From Lamellibrachia columna (taxonomy: Eukaryota > Annelida > Polychaeta > Sabellida > Siboglinidae): a stretch of 64,000 nt of DNA. The DNA is taken from NCBI GenBank assembly GCA_963662155.1, contig OY759270.1:15757509-15821508 (forward strand). The letters run 5' to 3'. The notes under the pieces are model-generated. The model made no database searches. It was given only the letters and a program-made list of their open reading frames with translations, and had not been told where the DNA came from. Positions 34,645-45,676 of the stretch are shown piece by piece. Position 1 is the first letter of the stretch; each line of letters starts with the position of its first letter. The position numbers were made by a program, and so were the translations under genes.

Positions 34645-36786
34645 TCACATGTGACAAATGTATGTGTGATCATCAGTAGATCTGTCACGCAAGAAGTAAG
34701 GGTGGTCACTGGAAGAGTGAGTTACTGGCTTCTTCCGTTTTCTTTTCACAGCAGTTGTAGCTGTGCATTTTTTTTGTTTTAATGTTTCATCCAGCTGCCC
34801 CTTACGGTACTGTTTCTTTTGGGCATCCTTTTTCGTGTCACTGGTTGCTTGTCTATGCATCTTAGATGCACGTGCAGCACTGAAGCGTTTCCACATGTTG
34901 TACCTTAGCCGTCTTCGCACAGAACTCTTAGAACTGTATATCCTGTTGTGTGTTGTTACAAGTTGCATCTGTCTAACAGCTTTGGCCACTCTTCCTCCTT
35001 TACTAATTGGAGCTTTGCTTGTCTCCAATTTCCGCAGTAGAGAGTCCCCCGCTCCATAATTCAGCCTGTCAATGGCTGCACAGGCACGTCCCTTGACGTT
35101 GCGACTGAAGTTCACATTTTTTGGTAGAGAAGCACTCAACCCTCTGTTCAGGCCCTCATTTCGGTTTGTGTTAAGACACAGTTTTGTTAATGCTAGTGCA
35201 TTTCCCCCTAATCTTAGTTGCAGAATCCTTCTCAGTGTAATCCTGTCTGCACTGGTCATGTTGAGATAGTGGAGATTACCTGTTTGCAGGTACATTGATT
35301 TTTTCCACCAGTTTCCTTTCCCACCTGAGCAGACTACGGAGGAGTACCTGCATTTCTTGCAGTCACCTCCATAGCAATCCAGTGTTGTTTCAATGACACG
35401 TGGCATCAGTGATGCTACCTTTGTCACATTACCATTGTACATTCTGTGCATGTCACTGTGTATTCTATGGCACCTGACTTTCACATCCAGAGCAAACATT
35501 TTCCTCTGCTCTTTTCGTGTGGCTGCTGTCGCCCCAGGAAACATTCGTGCACTGAATGTAGCTTTTATGACATTTCTAAATAAAGCTTGTTCTAGGTGTG
35601 TAGTGTCTGCTTGTCGGTCTACTTGTTCACATGGCATTCCTGCAACAGACATACCAGCCCGTACTCCTTCAGCACTCCTCGCGTCCCCATCTGTGACGAC
35701 ATATCTCACTGCCACATTCTGTGAGCCAAATTGCTTTCCAATGTCTTTGCCAATGTCAAATTCAGATAGATTTTCATCTGCTCTCAATGTTGCTGTGCAG
35801 TTATCATGCCCTGGACAGGTGACATCAAATCCTCTCCTTCGAAGTGAAGCCCCCAAGGTGCACAATTTATTCTGTATGTGTAGAGCCACAATATCCTGGC
35901 AGCCACTTTGTTGTTCTACTACGACCCCTATTGCTTGTGATGCATTCTGCCCAGCATGATAAGACCCAGTGATTCTCGCTGAGCTATATCTGCTGTCCAT
36001 GGATATGTTTACTGGATCATCTTCAGGTAATCCTCGTAGCTTATTAATTGTCTTCATGTGGTCACGCCTTTTCGCCAAGTCTGCCAAAGTCATAGTTGCT
36101 GTCGCATTGCCAACTTTGTTTGCGGTCCGTTGCATGCTGCTTCGGCACGGTGGTGGTACATCTAAGCTAGCAATTATCACTCGCCCTTTAGCGATTCCTG
36201 TGGTAGATTCCTGCAGTCCCACCTGAAGGCCGACATTTGGAGCAGCAGATCTCTGCCCTGCCTTCTCAGTTGGTACTTCATGGTATAGCTTGAACATTTT
36301 TGATGTGTATCCACACTTAACACACCTGAGATTTTGTTTCCAGCAGAGGCCAACCTTGACCTCTGTATGCACTGTAAATCTAGGAACAGCACACAATTGA
36401 CTGCCAATAAGGGACGCGTGCTCTGCAATGCACTCGTTATACATCTGTGTTGTTTTGTCTCTATGCATAATACGCATTTCTGATTGTGAGTCATCTTTCT
36501 TCAGGTATGTGGTTGTCAAGTCATCAGCAACACGTTTCTTCGGTCTCATGAGTTTGGCGCCACCCGATTTGCCCTCAGCATCTGGGACTTCGATGAGTCC
36601 ACCTGGTGTAACTTTGGCGACTCTTGTGAATTCGGCTTGCGTGAGTCTCGGCATCCACATGCTTGGTGTGGAATTGTCTGCAACGTCTTTCTTGGACGTG
36701 TGCACAGTGTGCCCCTTCTGAAAGCCACATCTCCTCACATTTTTGGCTATTCGGAACTTCTCCACATCTTCACTTTTCTTCTCCAT
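34645..36786 (-). CDS. Mutator-like DDE transposase, intact, 713 aa (copy D)
   Basis: The only uninterrupted copy of six. Order of parts: basic N-terminus; a zinc ribbon (C148, C155, C158, H169 in GLCWKQNLRCVKCG); then a DDE-type core with ISMDSRYSS (D264), CPGHDNC (324-330), VVTDGD (D366), THLEQALFR, the cluster CYGGDCKKC (471-479) with C486 and NWWKKS, and NRNEGLNRGL (E544) followed by SLPKNVNF and LNYGAGDSLL. This order fits the Mutator-like transposase domain of animal genomes as I know it. The lysine-rich tail with KRKRKK (681-686) is a likely nuclear signal. The frame is open for some 27 codons upstream of the ATG (including VFDSDTDIN), so an earlier exon is possible. It would cut and paste its own element; the endonuclease at 33,966 converges on it. 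Confidence 0.85.
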   Translation of the reverse strand: MEKKSEDVEKFRIAKNVRRCGFQKGHTVHTSKKDVADNSTPSMWMPRLTQAEFTRVAKVTPGGLIEVPDAEGKSGGAKLMRPKKRVADDLTTTYLKKDDSQSEMRIMHRDKTTQMYNECIAEHASLIGSQLCAVPRFTVHTEVKVGLCWKQNLRCVKCGYTSKMFKLYHEVPTEKAGQRSAAPNVGLQVGLQESTTGIAKGRVIIASLDVPPPCRSSMQRTANKVGNATATMTLADLAKRRDHMKTINKLRGLPEDDPVNISMDSRYSSARITGSYHAGQNASQAIGVVVEQQSGCQDIVALHIQNKLCTLGASLRRRGFDVTCPGHDNCTATLRADENLSEFDIGKDIGKQFGSQNVAVRYVVTDGDARSAEGVRAGMSVAGMPCEQVDRQADTTHLEQALFRNVIKATFSARMFPGATAATRKEQRKMFALDVKVRCHRIHSDMHRMYNGNVTKVASLMPRVIETTLDCYGGDCKKCRYSSVVCSGGKGNWWKKSMYLQTGNLHYLNMTSADRITLRRILQLRLGGNALALTKLCLNTNRNEGLNRGLSASLPKNVNFSRNVKGRACAAIDRLNYGAGDSLLRKLETSKAPISKGGRVAKAVRQMQLVTTHNRIYSSKSSVRRRLRYNMWKRFSAARASKMHRQATSDTKKDAQKKQYRKGQLDETLKQKKCTATTAVKRKRKKPVTHSSSDHPYFLRDRSTDDHTYICHM

Positions 36787-37592
36787 GTTGATATCTGTAT
36801 CAGAGTCAAAAACTTTTACTATCTGACTGATCTGGGAGCAATCTGTCCAACTGACATTTAAGCAATGGCCAGAATTTTAGTGGGGTAGACCACTTGTCTG
36901 TCATGCTGCACAGCTATTGGCTGAGCAAATACCCCATTGTAGGTTCTGAATAGAATTTACAACCTCGTGTAGTTAAAATCTGAGCAAAAAGTAGGCTTAT
37001 CGTCACTGTAGATGCAACAGGAGACACTCAAAAGCCCCAAAAAGGCAGCATCCTTTTCTATCTCGTTGACAGGCAGTTGGCACCTTCAGTGACTTGAAAT
37101 TGGGTCATCCGTGTCAGAAATGCCAAATGTTCACATGAAAACTTGTCAGATATATAGCTTGTTTTCACACATACCATAATTCGTTGTACTTTGAACACTC
37201 AATATTACCTATCAATGTTGTGAAATACACTGAAATGCTAGCTTTTTGCCCAAAAACAGTGCATATTTAAAAAAAAAAAAATATCTCAATAAAAAATTAG
37301 TTGACAATTTTAGTGTTGTATTGATAAAAATACCCCACATTTTGTGAAACACTTGTAAGATTTCCTATATCTCTGGCACAGCAAGCAGTGTGGGCTTTAT
37401 GACTAAAGTGCATATATGTAATTCAGCCCACTTGAAATTCTTCCCCTCACACACGGGGGCATGTCTCGGTAACATATCAATTAATGTGTAGCATTGCGAT
37501 GTGGATTTCCTTCTGTGATTTATCGAGATAAATGTTTTTCTTCGATTTGGTATAAGTTTCGTGACGGTTTGTGAGATGTCGGAAATTAATTA
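36787..37592. other. Upstream arm of the transposase (no gene)
   Basis: 806 bp between the transposase start and the 455-bp TIR segment, conserved in all six blocks (also 6,087-6,895; 16,241-17,040; 20,352-21,160; 32,670-33,476; 49,553-50,361). It holds GTGGGGTA near the gene and AAAATACCCCAC about 450 bp further out, an inverted pair. An A-run near 37,270 differs in length in every copy (AAT repeats in A and E, pure A in the others). It is the likely promoter region of the transposase; no clear TATA box was found. Confidence 0.5.
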
Positions 37593-38048
37593 GGGCACGG
37601 ACCACAGTCAGAATCCATCCGCCATTACATACATAAAGAATCCCAAGGAAAAAATGAATTGTGCAGATAGGGTTTATTTGTGAGAGCAGAAATTGTGTGG
37701 ATGAGGGAGTGGAAGTGATGTTGTTGTGCACAGTAGCATCTAAGCTTTGAAATGATGCCATTTGTCAGTAGGTATACCAGTTGCGTAAGGACACAGTGGC
37801 TGTTAGGCAGGATGTACTCATATTTGGGAAACCGGAGAATTTCATGGCAGAAATGCAGGGGCCTCATGCTTTGAAGCAATTTATGCGAAAAGGAGGTATG
37901 TCATTTTCACGAATTTCACACACCAGGTGTCTTAGTGGGTCTGTAATTTTCTGTGAATTTAAAAAAAAAATTGTAGGATAAATTTTCAATGTAGACGCAA
38001 GAACGTTATAATGGTCGTCTATGGGAAAAGTGACCGTGGTCCGTGCCC
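37593..38048. mobile_element. 455-bp TIR segment, block D (intact transposase)
   Basis: Same segment, with GGGCACGGACCAC / GTGGTCCGTGCCC outer ends, 806 bp upstream of the intact transposase start codon and directly followed by repeat P. Confidence 0.6.
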
Positions 38049-38130
38049 ATGTCCGACAACTCTGAAGGGGTAAGACCACTATAGACCTTCCAGTTTATTG
38101 TTTCACACGAAAATATAGTGTATTAAATTG
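38049..38130. repeat. 82-bp repeat P, right copy, unit 2
   Basis: Follows GTCCGTGCCC without a gap and continues into Z-block DNA. Confidence 0.85.
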
Positions 38131-40015
38131 TGATATGTGAATTTAAATAATCTGTATGATGTGACATTAGTGCAATTGAACAGGCATGTTCACAAGTTTG
38201 TTTGTAGAAGCTATTGGCTTTGAAATGGTGCATTTTTTAGAGTGTAACAGGTGGAGGGATTCATTTGAATTTTTCTTCTGTGGACCACGTGGGCGCATGA
38301 ATGCATGGCTATGTTTGTTAAAATTGATGGGTATCGCACGTCGGGGCGTTTTAATAGAGCTGGAGGTATGCGGTTTTGACAAAACTTGGTCAGCATTTCA
38401 ATGAGATGATGGCAGTTGCTGTAAAAAATAAGAATTTTTGATGGTTACGTTTTCTTATCAAACAAAACGTTAAGTTTCAGGCACGACTTTTCACACTTAT
38501 ACTGCATACACGCAATACCTGTGGTGGGAAAAGCGCGTGTCACCTTCTCGTGGTTCCTACTGTGGATCACGACAGCAAACTTTGCTGTCGTGTGAACTAA
38601 GAACAGCGCACACTGGTACTATCTTGTAAACTGTGGATATTGTGTTTGTTTAAGTGAGCATTTTTGTGTAGTAAATATTTTGCACTAGTATGCATAATTG
38701 CAATACTTTTCAAAGTTATCGTCCTATTAAAACAACTAGAAATTTACTTACATATATCATTTCAATATCATTGATTTTTACATTAGTGCTGGCTTTTCAT
38801 AGTTACTAAATAGCATGACATTAATTTCCTACACATTATGTGATAATTGATTAACTACAAACCACATAACCAATTAACCAAGTTGTTTGCCTGTCTTTGC
38901 TGAGTTCAACCAGGTCATTTGCTGATCAAAAAAAATATTGGTGTCATCAGCCAAAAAATTAAATTTAACAGTTATGAACTACATGTATGTAAAGCACCTT
39001 GATTGATCAGGCCCTGTATATCTACTTTATTATTATCATATGTAAGCATCACTTCTATCCAGCTACACTGTCTGAAACGACAGTGAACACGAACATGAAT
39101 GCAGAGTAATCACGGTTACACACAATCTTTACATTGCACATGATGCAACAGAGAGTTGTTCTGGAAGGGGTACAAAGGCTAGGATCACTTTCCGACAATT
39201 GTCTAGATATCAGTCGCACACCCTTAACGAACCCCCTTAACCCTCCTTTCATGATTCTAAAATGGATTGCAACACTCAGGATTAGGCACAGATGTTTTCT
39301 TTGGAGCCATCACCAGAGCCAGACTAACACCTAAGCCCAGGGTTTTATATACAATCAACCCTGTGGGATTGTAAATCCTAATGTAATGCACACAGCTGAG
39401 CATCAGTCCCCTGTCAGATCCATTGGGCTGATATGATACCTGTTACCAGATCCTTGGGCCCTGTGCTGTGTATTACCCCTGACACTTCCACTGTCACAAA
39501 GATAAACAGAATGCCTCCAAGTGGGCTGTAATGTGAAACCCTCCCAGGCTGGCTGCAATATGATGCCAGCTAGTCTGGGCTGCAATATGATGCCAGCTAG
39601 TCTGATAAGAATGGTAACCTGTTAGCAAAATTGTAAAATTGCCACCATCCTAACTTCAAGTTGTTGTATCTCAAGAACTTACAATGGACCCATTCTAATT
39701 CTTTAATGGAACTTGTTGATGCAATGACCTTACTAATGGTCAAATTTGATTAAAATCAGAGTTTACTCATTTTGGGTCTATCAGGTCAAAAGTCAAGGCC
39801 AGTGACCTAAGTGACACTTGTAAAAACTTTTTTAACTGCCACATGAGTTTCTACTGTCAACAGTTGGAGACGAGTATCATTTCTGATCTGCTCCTCAAAA
39901 AAACCAATGTATGGTACAACATGAAATTGGTGTCGTAATTGGAGGAGAGGGGATAGCGGCTGTTTCTTTTAGTGTCACACATCAAATTATTTCTAAAAGA
40001 AACATGTTTAATCAC

Positions 40016-40325
40016 AGGTCATAAGGGTGCTGATCTCGAGAGCATGATCACAGGTCATAAGGGTGCTGATCTCGAGAGCATGATCACAGGTCATAAGGGT
40101 GCTGACTTCGTGGGCATGATTACAGGTCATAAAGGTGCTGACTTTGAGGGCATGATCACAAGTCATAAGGTTGCTGACCTTGAGGGCATTATCACAGGTC
40201 ATAAGGGTGCTGACCTCGAGGGCATGATCACGGGTCATAAGGGTGCTGACTTTGAGGGCATGATCACAAGTCATAAAGGTGTTGACTTTGGGGGCATGAA
40301 CACAGTTCATAAGGCTGCTGACTGA
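40016..40325 (+). repeat. 36-bp minisatellite, about 8 repeats, unit 2
   Basis: Two repeats fewer than the unit 1 copies. The first repeat (HKGADLES) is doubled and the middle ones are missing. It is identical in structure to the unit 3 array at 56,742. Confidence 0.85.
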
Positions 40326-42021
40326 TTACTGTTTATAAGAGTACTGACTTTGTTCAAAGTTCAGAAGGGTGCTGACTTTGATCACAGTTCAGAAGGGTGC
40401 TTAATTTGATCACAGTTCGGAATATGAATATTGTTGGTTACAGCACGAATGATGATGACAGATGTAATTCAAGTTTTATGTTGAGGGAACTCAAGTTAAA
40501 TAACGTAATAACATAATAATACTTAAAGAACATTGTATCAGAACCGACCAGATCAATTAACACCATCACATATTCACCAAAAGAGTACATACACGATTTG
40601 CTTCTACCATACTGTCAAATTATCATTTATAATATTAATAAAATATTATGATGCACTGAGAAAATTTTCATCTGAATAGTAATACAGTACCGTATATCTA
40701 AAACTATGGAAGTGCAGTTGCTTCAAAGATACCTTTAGAGTACTTGAACATGCTTCGATTTTATTTTAGTGTTGTTTATGCATATACTTAATTTTTATTA
40801 ATTAAATTAACTTAAATTTTTCCATCCCATGAGCACTGAACTTTTTATTTTCAAGCTGTTCCTAGGAATATGGTAAACAATACAATGCATATGTAGAGTG
40901 ACCCTTTTAGTTTAATACCCTTTTCTCCTTCCTTTAAGGGTTTATATAACATAAATATACTAGCAGATTCAACAGCAGCTACATTGCTGTATTCAAGGTT
41001 GATAGCCTCATACAATTCTTGACATTTCTCCCAAAATTCAACAACTCTATTTTGAGTTGGGATGTAATGCATCCCTTTCTGCTAGGCATGAAGGTAGGTG
41101 TTTGAGAAGTTTTTTCTTCTCTTTCCCATCAAACTTATGAATTAAAGTCTATCCATCCCATTTCCAGATATATCTTCCTATGTTCTAAAACTGACACCAC
41201 ACAATTTGATGCACTTAAGCAAATCAATGAGGTGTACAACATTGGATTTTGAGAAAATGCCATTCTTTCCTTAGCATAATCAGTGACATCTTCTATGAGA
41301 TTAGCTATACGTCTGTCAGTAACTCAAAGATTCCTATGCATTTCATCCATGACTCCATGAGTGAAGGGAAGACTCACAAATGGTACAGACCTACATCCAT
41401 ACGAACTACTACGTGCATGTTCAGAAATGTCATGTATTGGCCTTACCACATCTTCACCGCAATAAGTCTTCATATTTAGTCACATCCCCTCGGTCATTTG
41501 AATGGACTCTGCAGTAAATGCATGCATGATTGGATATTGCTCCAGTCATGTCTAGTACCATAACGAGACATCTATAGTCTCCTCCCAGCAGATTATTTGG
41601 TAACAACGTTTTGTTTGCTTCACACATGATGGGAGTTTTTAGTTTTACAAAATCAGATTATATAATAATATTATCAATAATTTATTTATTTAGGCAGTTC
41701 ACAAGATAATTCATTTGTATGATGGTAATAGTGTACATTGCTGATAATCCTTGCTAACTGCTTTTGTAACAAATAAATGCAGTCAATATTTGTTTTGTAG
41801 GTATTTCCCCCAAACTCCACAACAACACAAAAGTCAAGGCAGGTACTGTGAATAGCATAGTTTTAAACATGCATTTAGTAAATATTTTGCACGAGTATGC
41901 ATAATTTCATTACTTTTCGACAGCTCCAAAGTTATCATAAATGTTTGTTTACCATAGCAACTGCAAAGGTTTAGTGAAACATGAGTGACTGACTCTCAGT
42001 TTCCTCCCTGTTTGCTCACAG

Positions 42022-42726
42022 ATGCCAGACGACAGGAAGGAACAGCACATAACAGAGATGTTCACTGACTTTGAGACTCTGGCTGCCAAGTTCAACTTCA
42101 TTGACCTTGCTTGCTCGGAGCGACTGAAGTGCACTGGAGCGACAGGTAACTGCACCAAGTAGGGCATCTCTATCAACGGTGGACTGGTCAGTTGATATAA
42201 CATGCTAGTCTCGGACATGCTTGATTCTGGATTGGAAGTGTGTATTTCACGAAAAAAACAGCATAACACAGTCACAGTTAGCATTCAAAATACAATTTTT
42301 AGACATAAATTACAAATATAATTCTTATGTCGTATGTAAAATAAACATGACATTAATTAATTCATTGTAATTGAAAAAGCTTAGTTGTTAGCATTTATAC
42401 ATTCACCAACTTCTAAGTTATTTCAATGGTCAGGGAGATTGCTACTAAACAAAACTTGATCGCTATATGGCAGCCACTTTGACTGGGGGGTAAGGCCAAG
42501 AAGGGATGCCACCTTTCCTACAGAGACTCCAAGCTCACCTGTCTGGTACATGACTCGCTCAGAGGAAACAGCTGAGTCCTGCAGTGGAGAACACATAACC
42601 TGGGAGCTAGCACTAGTATGGGAAGAGGAGTATGTATATTGCTCAGTGCCACACAGTTTCTTTCACTCACACAGTTTCTTTCCACTCATTCACAGCAGAA
42701 TTCAATTTATTCAGAATACAGCATAA
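42022..42726 (+). CDS. Candidate two-exon gene of unknown function, copy in unit 2
   Basis: Exon 1 (42,022-42,145) follows a strong pyrimidine-rich acceptor (TTTCCTCCCTGTTTGCTCACAG), opens with ATG and ends ACAG/GTAACTG, leaving one base. Exon 2 (from 42,524) follows CCTTTCCTACAG, needs two bases, and so joins in frame. The product starts MPDDRKEQH, continues [12 protein letters not shown], and exon 2 reads through an acidic stretch to TAA at 42,724. An AATAAA overlaps the stop. Exon 2 could instead end at a GTATGT donor near 42,631. I recognise no family. An extra C near 42,683 shifts the last residues relative to unit 3, so the 3' part may be untranslated. The first residue may not be the true start, because the ATG lies exactly at an acceptor. 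Confidence 0.35.
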
Positions 42727-42730
42727 TAAA
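42725..42730 (+). terminator. Possible polyadenylation signal AATAAA
   Basis: AATAAA just at the end of the candidate second exon. The equivalent in unit 3 is 59,442-59,447. Confidence 0.25.
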
Positions 42731-43852
42731 ATACAATAACTTCTATTGCGCTGAAATCTTCTGAAACCCAAGCTCAGAGGTGCATCAAAACAAATGGGCT
42801 AGGCAATCATATACAGTTTTAAAGTGGTAAACATATGGATGAATATATGCTAGGAGCTAAGGAACTAAACGTGGTTGAAAGGGTAAGTCTTCAGATGTTT
42901 CCTACTGACCTAACACTAACAGAGTGAATTCCAAAGAGTTGGTGCAACAACCGAGAAATCCCTGGTTACAATCTTTGTTTAAACTCTGGGAACAAAAAGT
43001 AGGTCAAAACTTGATTATTGAAGCTTTCTGGGCTTTCTTACAACAGTGGGCAATAAATGTAAATATGGATTGTGATTTGTTTAGGGACACAGGAAGCTGA
43101 TTGTTCAATATTCATAAGATGCAACCATGTACACTCTCATGACTGAAATGATTAAATGGCATAGAAATTTTAACAATTTATATTTAATACCACTTAAAAG
43201 TCTCACTTCAATTGTTCAATTATTGCATGTTAGGAATATTCATTGCATATCAAGAATATTCATTAGTGTGATTTTGGTGCCCGTAAATTAGCCACCACCA
43301 AATTCATGGTCTGGGTGGTTCACATTAATTGGCTCATCTCGTGGGTGGATAAACGGTTATTTAGGGTCTCGTGTTAAAAACATATGAGTAGGTCTTAGTA
43401 GTGTATTTACTTACCTAGTTGGTGCACTAGGCCACCATCTCAGTTGAAATAGGGCTTTGTATTACACTCTATATGGTTACCTTGCAATCTATTGTATAAT
43501 TTGTTATTTCGTATATATTGTAAATATTGAATCGGATGCAATCAAGCCAGTTTCAGATTACTTCTGTTGTAACAGTTACATTGAAACTGATGATTGGCTA
43601 AACTTTAACCAATCAGGATCCAATGATGAACAAGCTTCCATCATGCTAAAAATTCCAATAATAAAAAAATTGATATATAGGGGTGAGTCAATGTGGATGG
43701 GTCTGTGGTCCGCATTGGCAATGCGTGTAGAGTGCTTGCAATTTGTTTTGTTTTTAAATATTGGCGTGGGTGGAGGGTCAATTCTGTCCAACAGTTTATT
43801 GGATTACTGGAATTGTTTTAAAACAACCCTGTAGTGCAGAAATCAGTCGTGA

Positions 43853-44112
43853 GTAAATGCTGTGTTCTCCATATCTCATGAATAAATGCTGTGTACTCCA
43901 TCTCTCATCAGTAAATGCTGTTGACTCCAACCCTCATGGGTAAATGCTGTTTACTCCATCTCTTTTGAGTATATGCTGTGGACTCCATCTCTCTTCACTT
44001 CTCGTGAGTGAAAGCTATGGATCCCATCTCTTGATAGTCAATGCTGTGGACTCCATGTTTCGTTAGTAAATGCTTTGGACTCCACCTCTCAAGAGAATAT
44101 GCTGTGGACTAG
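43853..44112 (+). repeat. 29-bp minisatellite, about 9 repeats, X copy 3
   Basis: Unit of the form GTAAATGCTGTGGACTCCAT plus CTCTCATGA. The first five and last four repeats correspond to repeats near the two ends of the larger array at 60,572, with one irregular join near 43,997. The period is not a multiple of three and no frame is maintained. Confidence 0.85.
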
Positions 44113-45224
44113 TGATGAAGAAGAATGGGAAACAAAATTGGACGACCAGTATCTGTGCCAGCCTCACCACGGACTACAGGGTGAGCCCGCCCGCCCACAT
44201 TGAAATCACACGTACATTTACAGCAGAACACTGAATTCACACAACTGATGTGTACCTTTGTTTTTTTGTATAAAAGTGCTGAGAAAATTGTTGTAACCGG
44301 AATGATTACGTGTCTTCGATAGAACAACATGCATGTGTCGTTACAATTACGATACCAGAATAATTGTCATTGATGGCGTTGACAAGTGTCAGTGAGTGGA
44401 GCTGCTGAAGATTATCTGATGCAAACAGGACAACAATGCCTGTCGTGGTTCGTTGCCAACTCTTCCAGCACAGACAAAAGACCACATTGCTTAATTGCTG
44501 TTTACGAGCCAGCATGCTGGCAGTTCTTGCATTTAGCATGTGTTACATAACAATCAATGCAAAGTGGTCTGTTTCAACACACATGCTTTGTCTATAGCAC
44601 ACACTGCGTGCTTCACGTGGACTTCTCTGTAACAGCTGATTTCAGCTAAATCGGTTGAAGTGCGTTGCGTTGACAGCCAGTCAGACGAAATAGGTGAAAA
44701 AGAGGTGATACGAAACAGCTACTACGAAAACAAACGGTGCATCATAAACAGCGACTTTATGACCTAACAGAATGCGGAATACCACCGAAGAAGTGTCACT
44801 GATTTGAACACAATTTCGGCCTCGATTCTCTAGGTTTGTGAATAAACGTTATTTGGCTTTGTAGATCAATAATATATATTCTGTGGAATACACATATTTT
44901 ATATAGTATTAATGTTGATACATATGCCGTTTCTGCTCGGATTCTACAAACAATTGGCCATTCATATGGAGTTATGATTAATGTATTGGGACACGTTAAT
45001 TACTAGTGACAACTATATTTCTCTTCTTCTGATGCAACTCATGATTATGTATTAACCGCTTCCAAAATGTGACTAGATTGTGGCCGCACTGGAGAGTTCT
45101 AGTGATGTAGCCCTAGTACGAGTCTATATTAGGTAGAATGTCGGATTTGCGTAGTTTAGCAGGTTCATGTAGGCCCTATGTTGAATGGATATATTATTTG
45201 TTCTTCAATTGGATGGAGACGACA

Positions 45225-45676
45225 CACTTTCTAAGCATTTGACTGATTGTTGGCTAACGTAACTGTTGTGCGCATTTGTTCCACAAAGTAATGGCGATGG
45301 GAATGATTATATTCATAGATATTAAACAGATAATACCATTTAATACAACTGTTCGATGATACTGTAGACAAAATAATAAACTTTTTCCACGTGTAGTGTG
45401 TTGCATTCCCAAGGTGCTGTGCTGGCTACGACGGGGACTGTTGTTTTTTACACTTTCTAAGAATTTTGACTGACTATTGGCTAACGTAACTGTTACGTGC
45501 ATTTGTTTCACAAAGTAACGGCGATGGGAATGAATAGATTCATAGATAATAAACAGATAATGCCATTTAATACAACTGTTCGATGATACTGTTGGCAAAA
45601 TAATAAACGTTTTCCACTTGTCTTATGTTGCATTCCCAAGGTACAGGTTATTGATGACAGTTAACGGGCCGACGTT
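45225..45676. repeat. 226-bp tandem duplication, X copy 3
   Basis: Same paired arrangement as at 1,754. The second repeat begins at 45,451. Confidence 0.85.

Larger units (their letters stand above)
26330..42944. repeat. Tandem segmental unit 2 (16.6 kb, beta type)
   Basis: A direct repeat of unit 1: X block 26,330-30,106, transposase block 30,107-38,130, Z block 38,131-42,944. It holds the only uninterrupted transposase and the second intact endonuclease gene. It shares with unit 1 the absence of the 29-bp minisatellite from the X block. It has a private deletion of about 1 kb at 38,649. Confidence 0.9.
38131..42944. repeat. Z block, copy 2 (shortest body, full tail)
   Basis: Shares the 2.97-kb deletion of copy 1b (junction near 38,470). 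In addition it lacks about 1 kb at 38,649, which removes most of the CxxC ORF. The stretch 38,650-40,015 holds no gene. The tail 41,070-42,944 is complete and includes the candidate two-exon gene. Confidence 0.8.

Noticed and set aside
34645..38048. Classical long Mutator terminal inverted repeats with a 9-bp target duplication around the intact copy.
   Set aside because: No inverted partner of the right end was found at the left boundary, and flanking 9-mers do not match.
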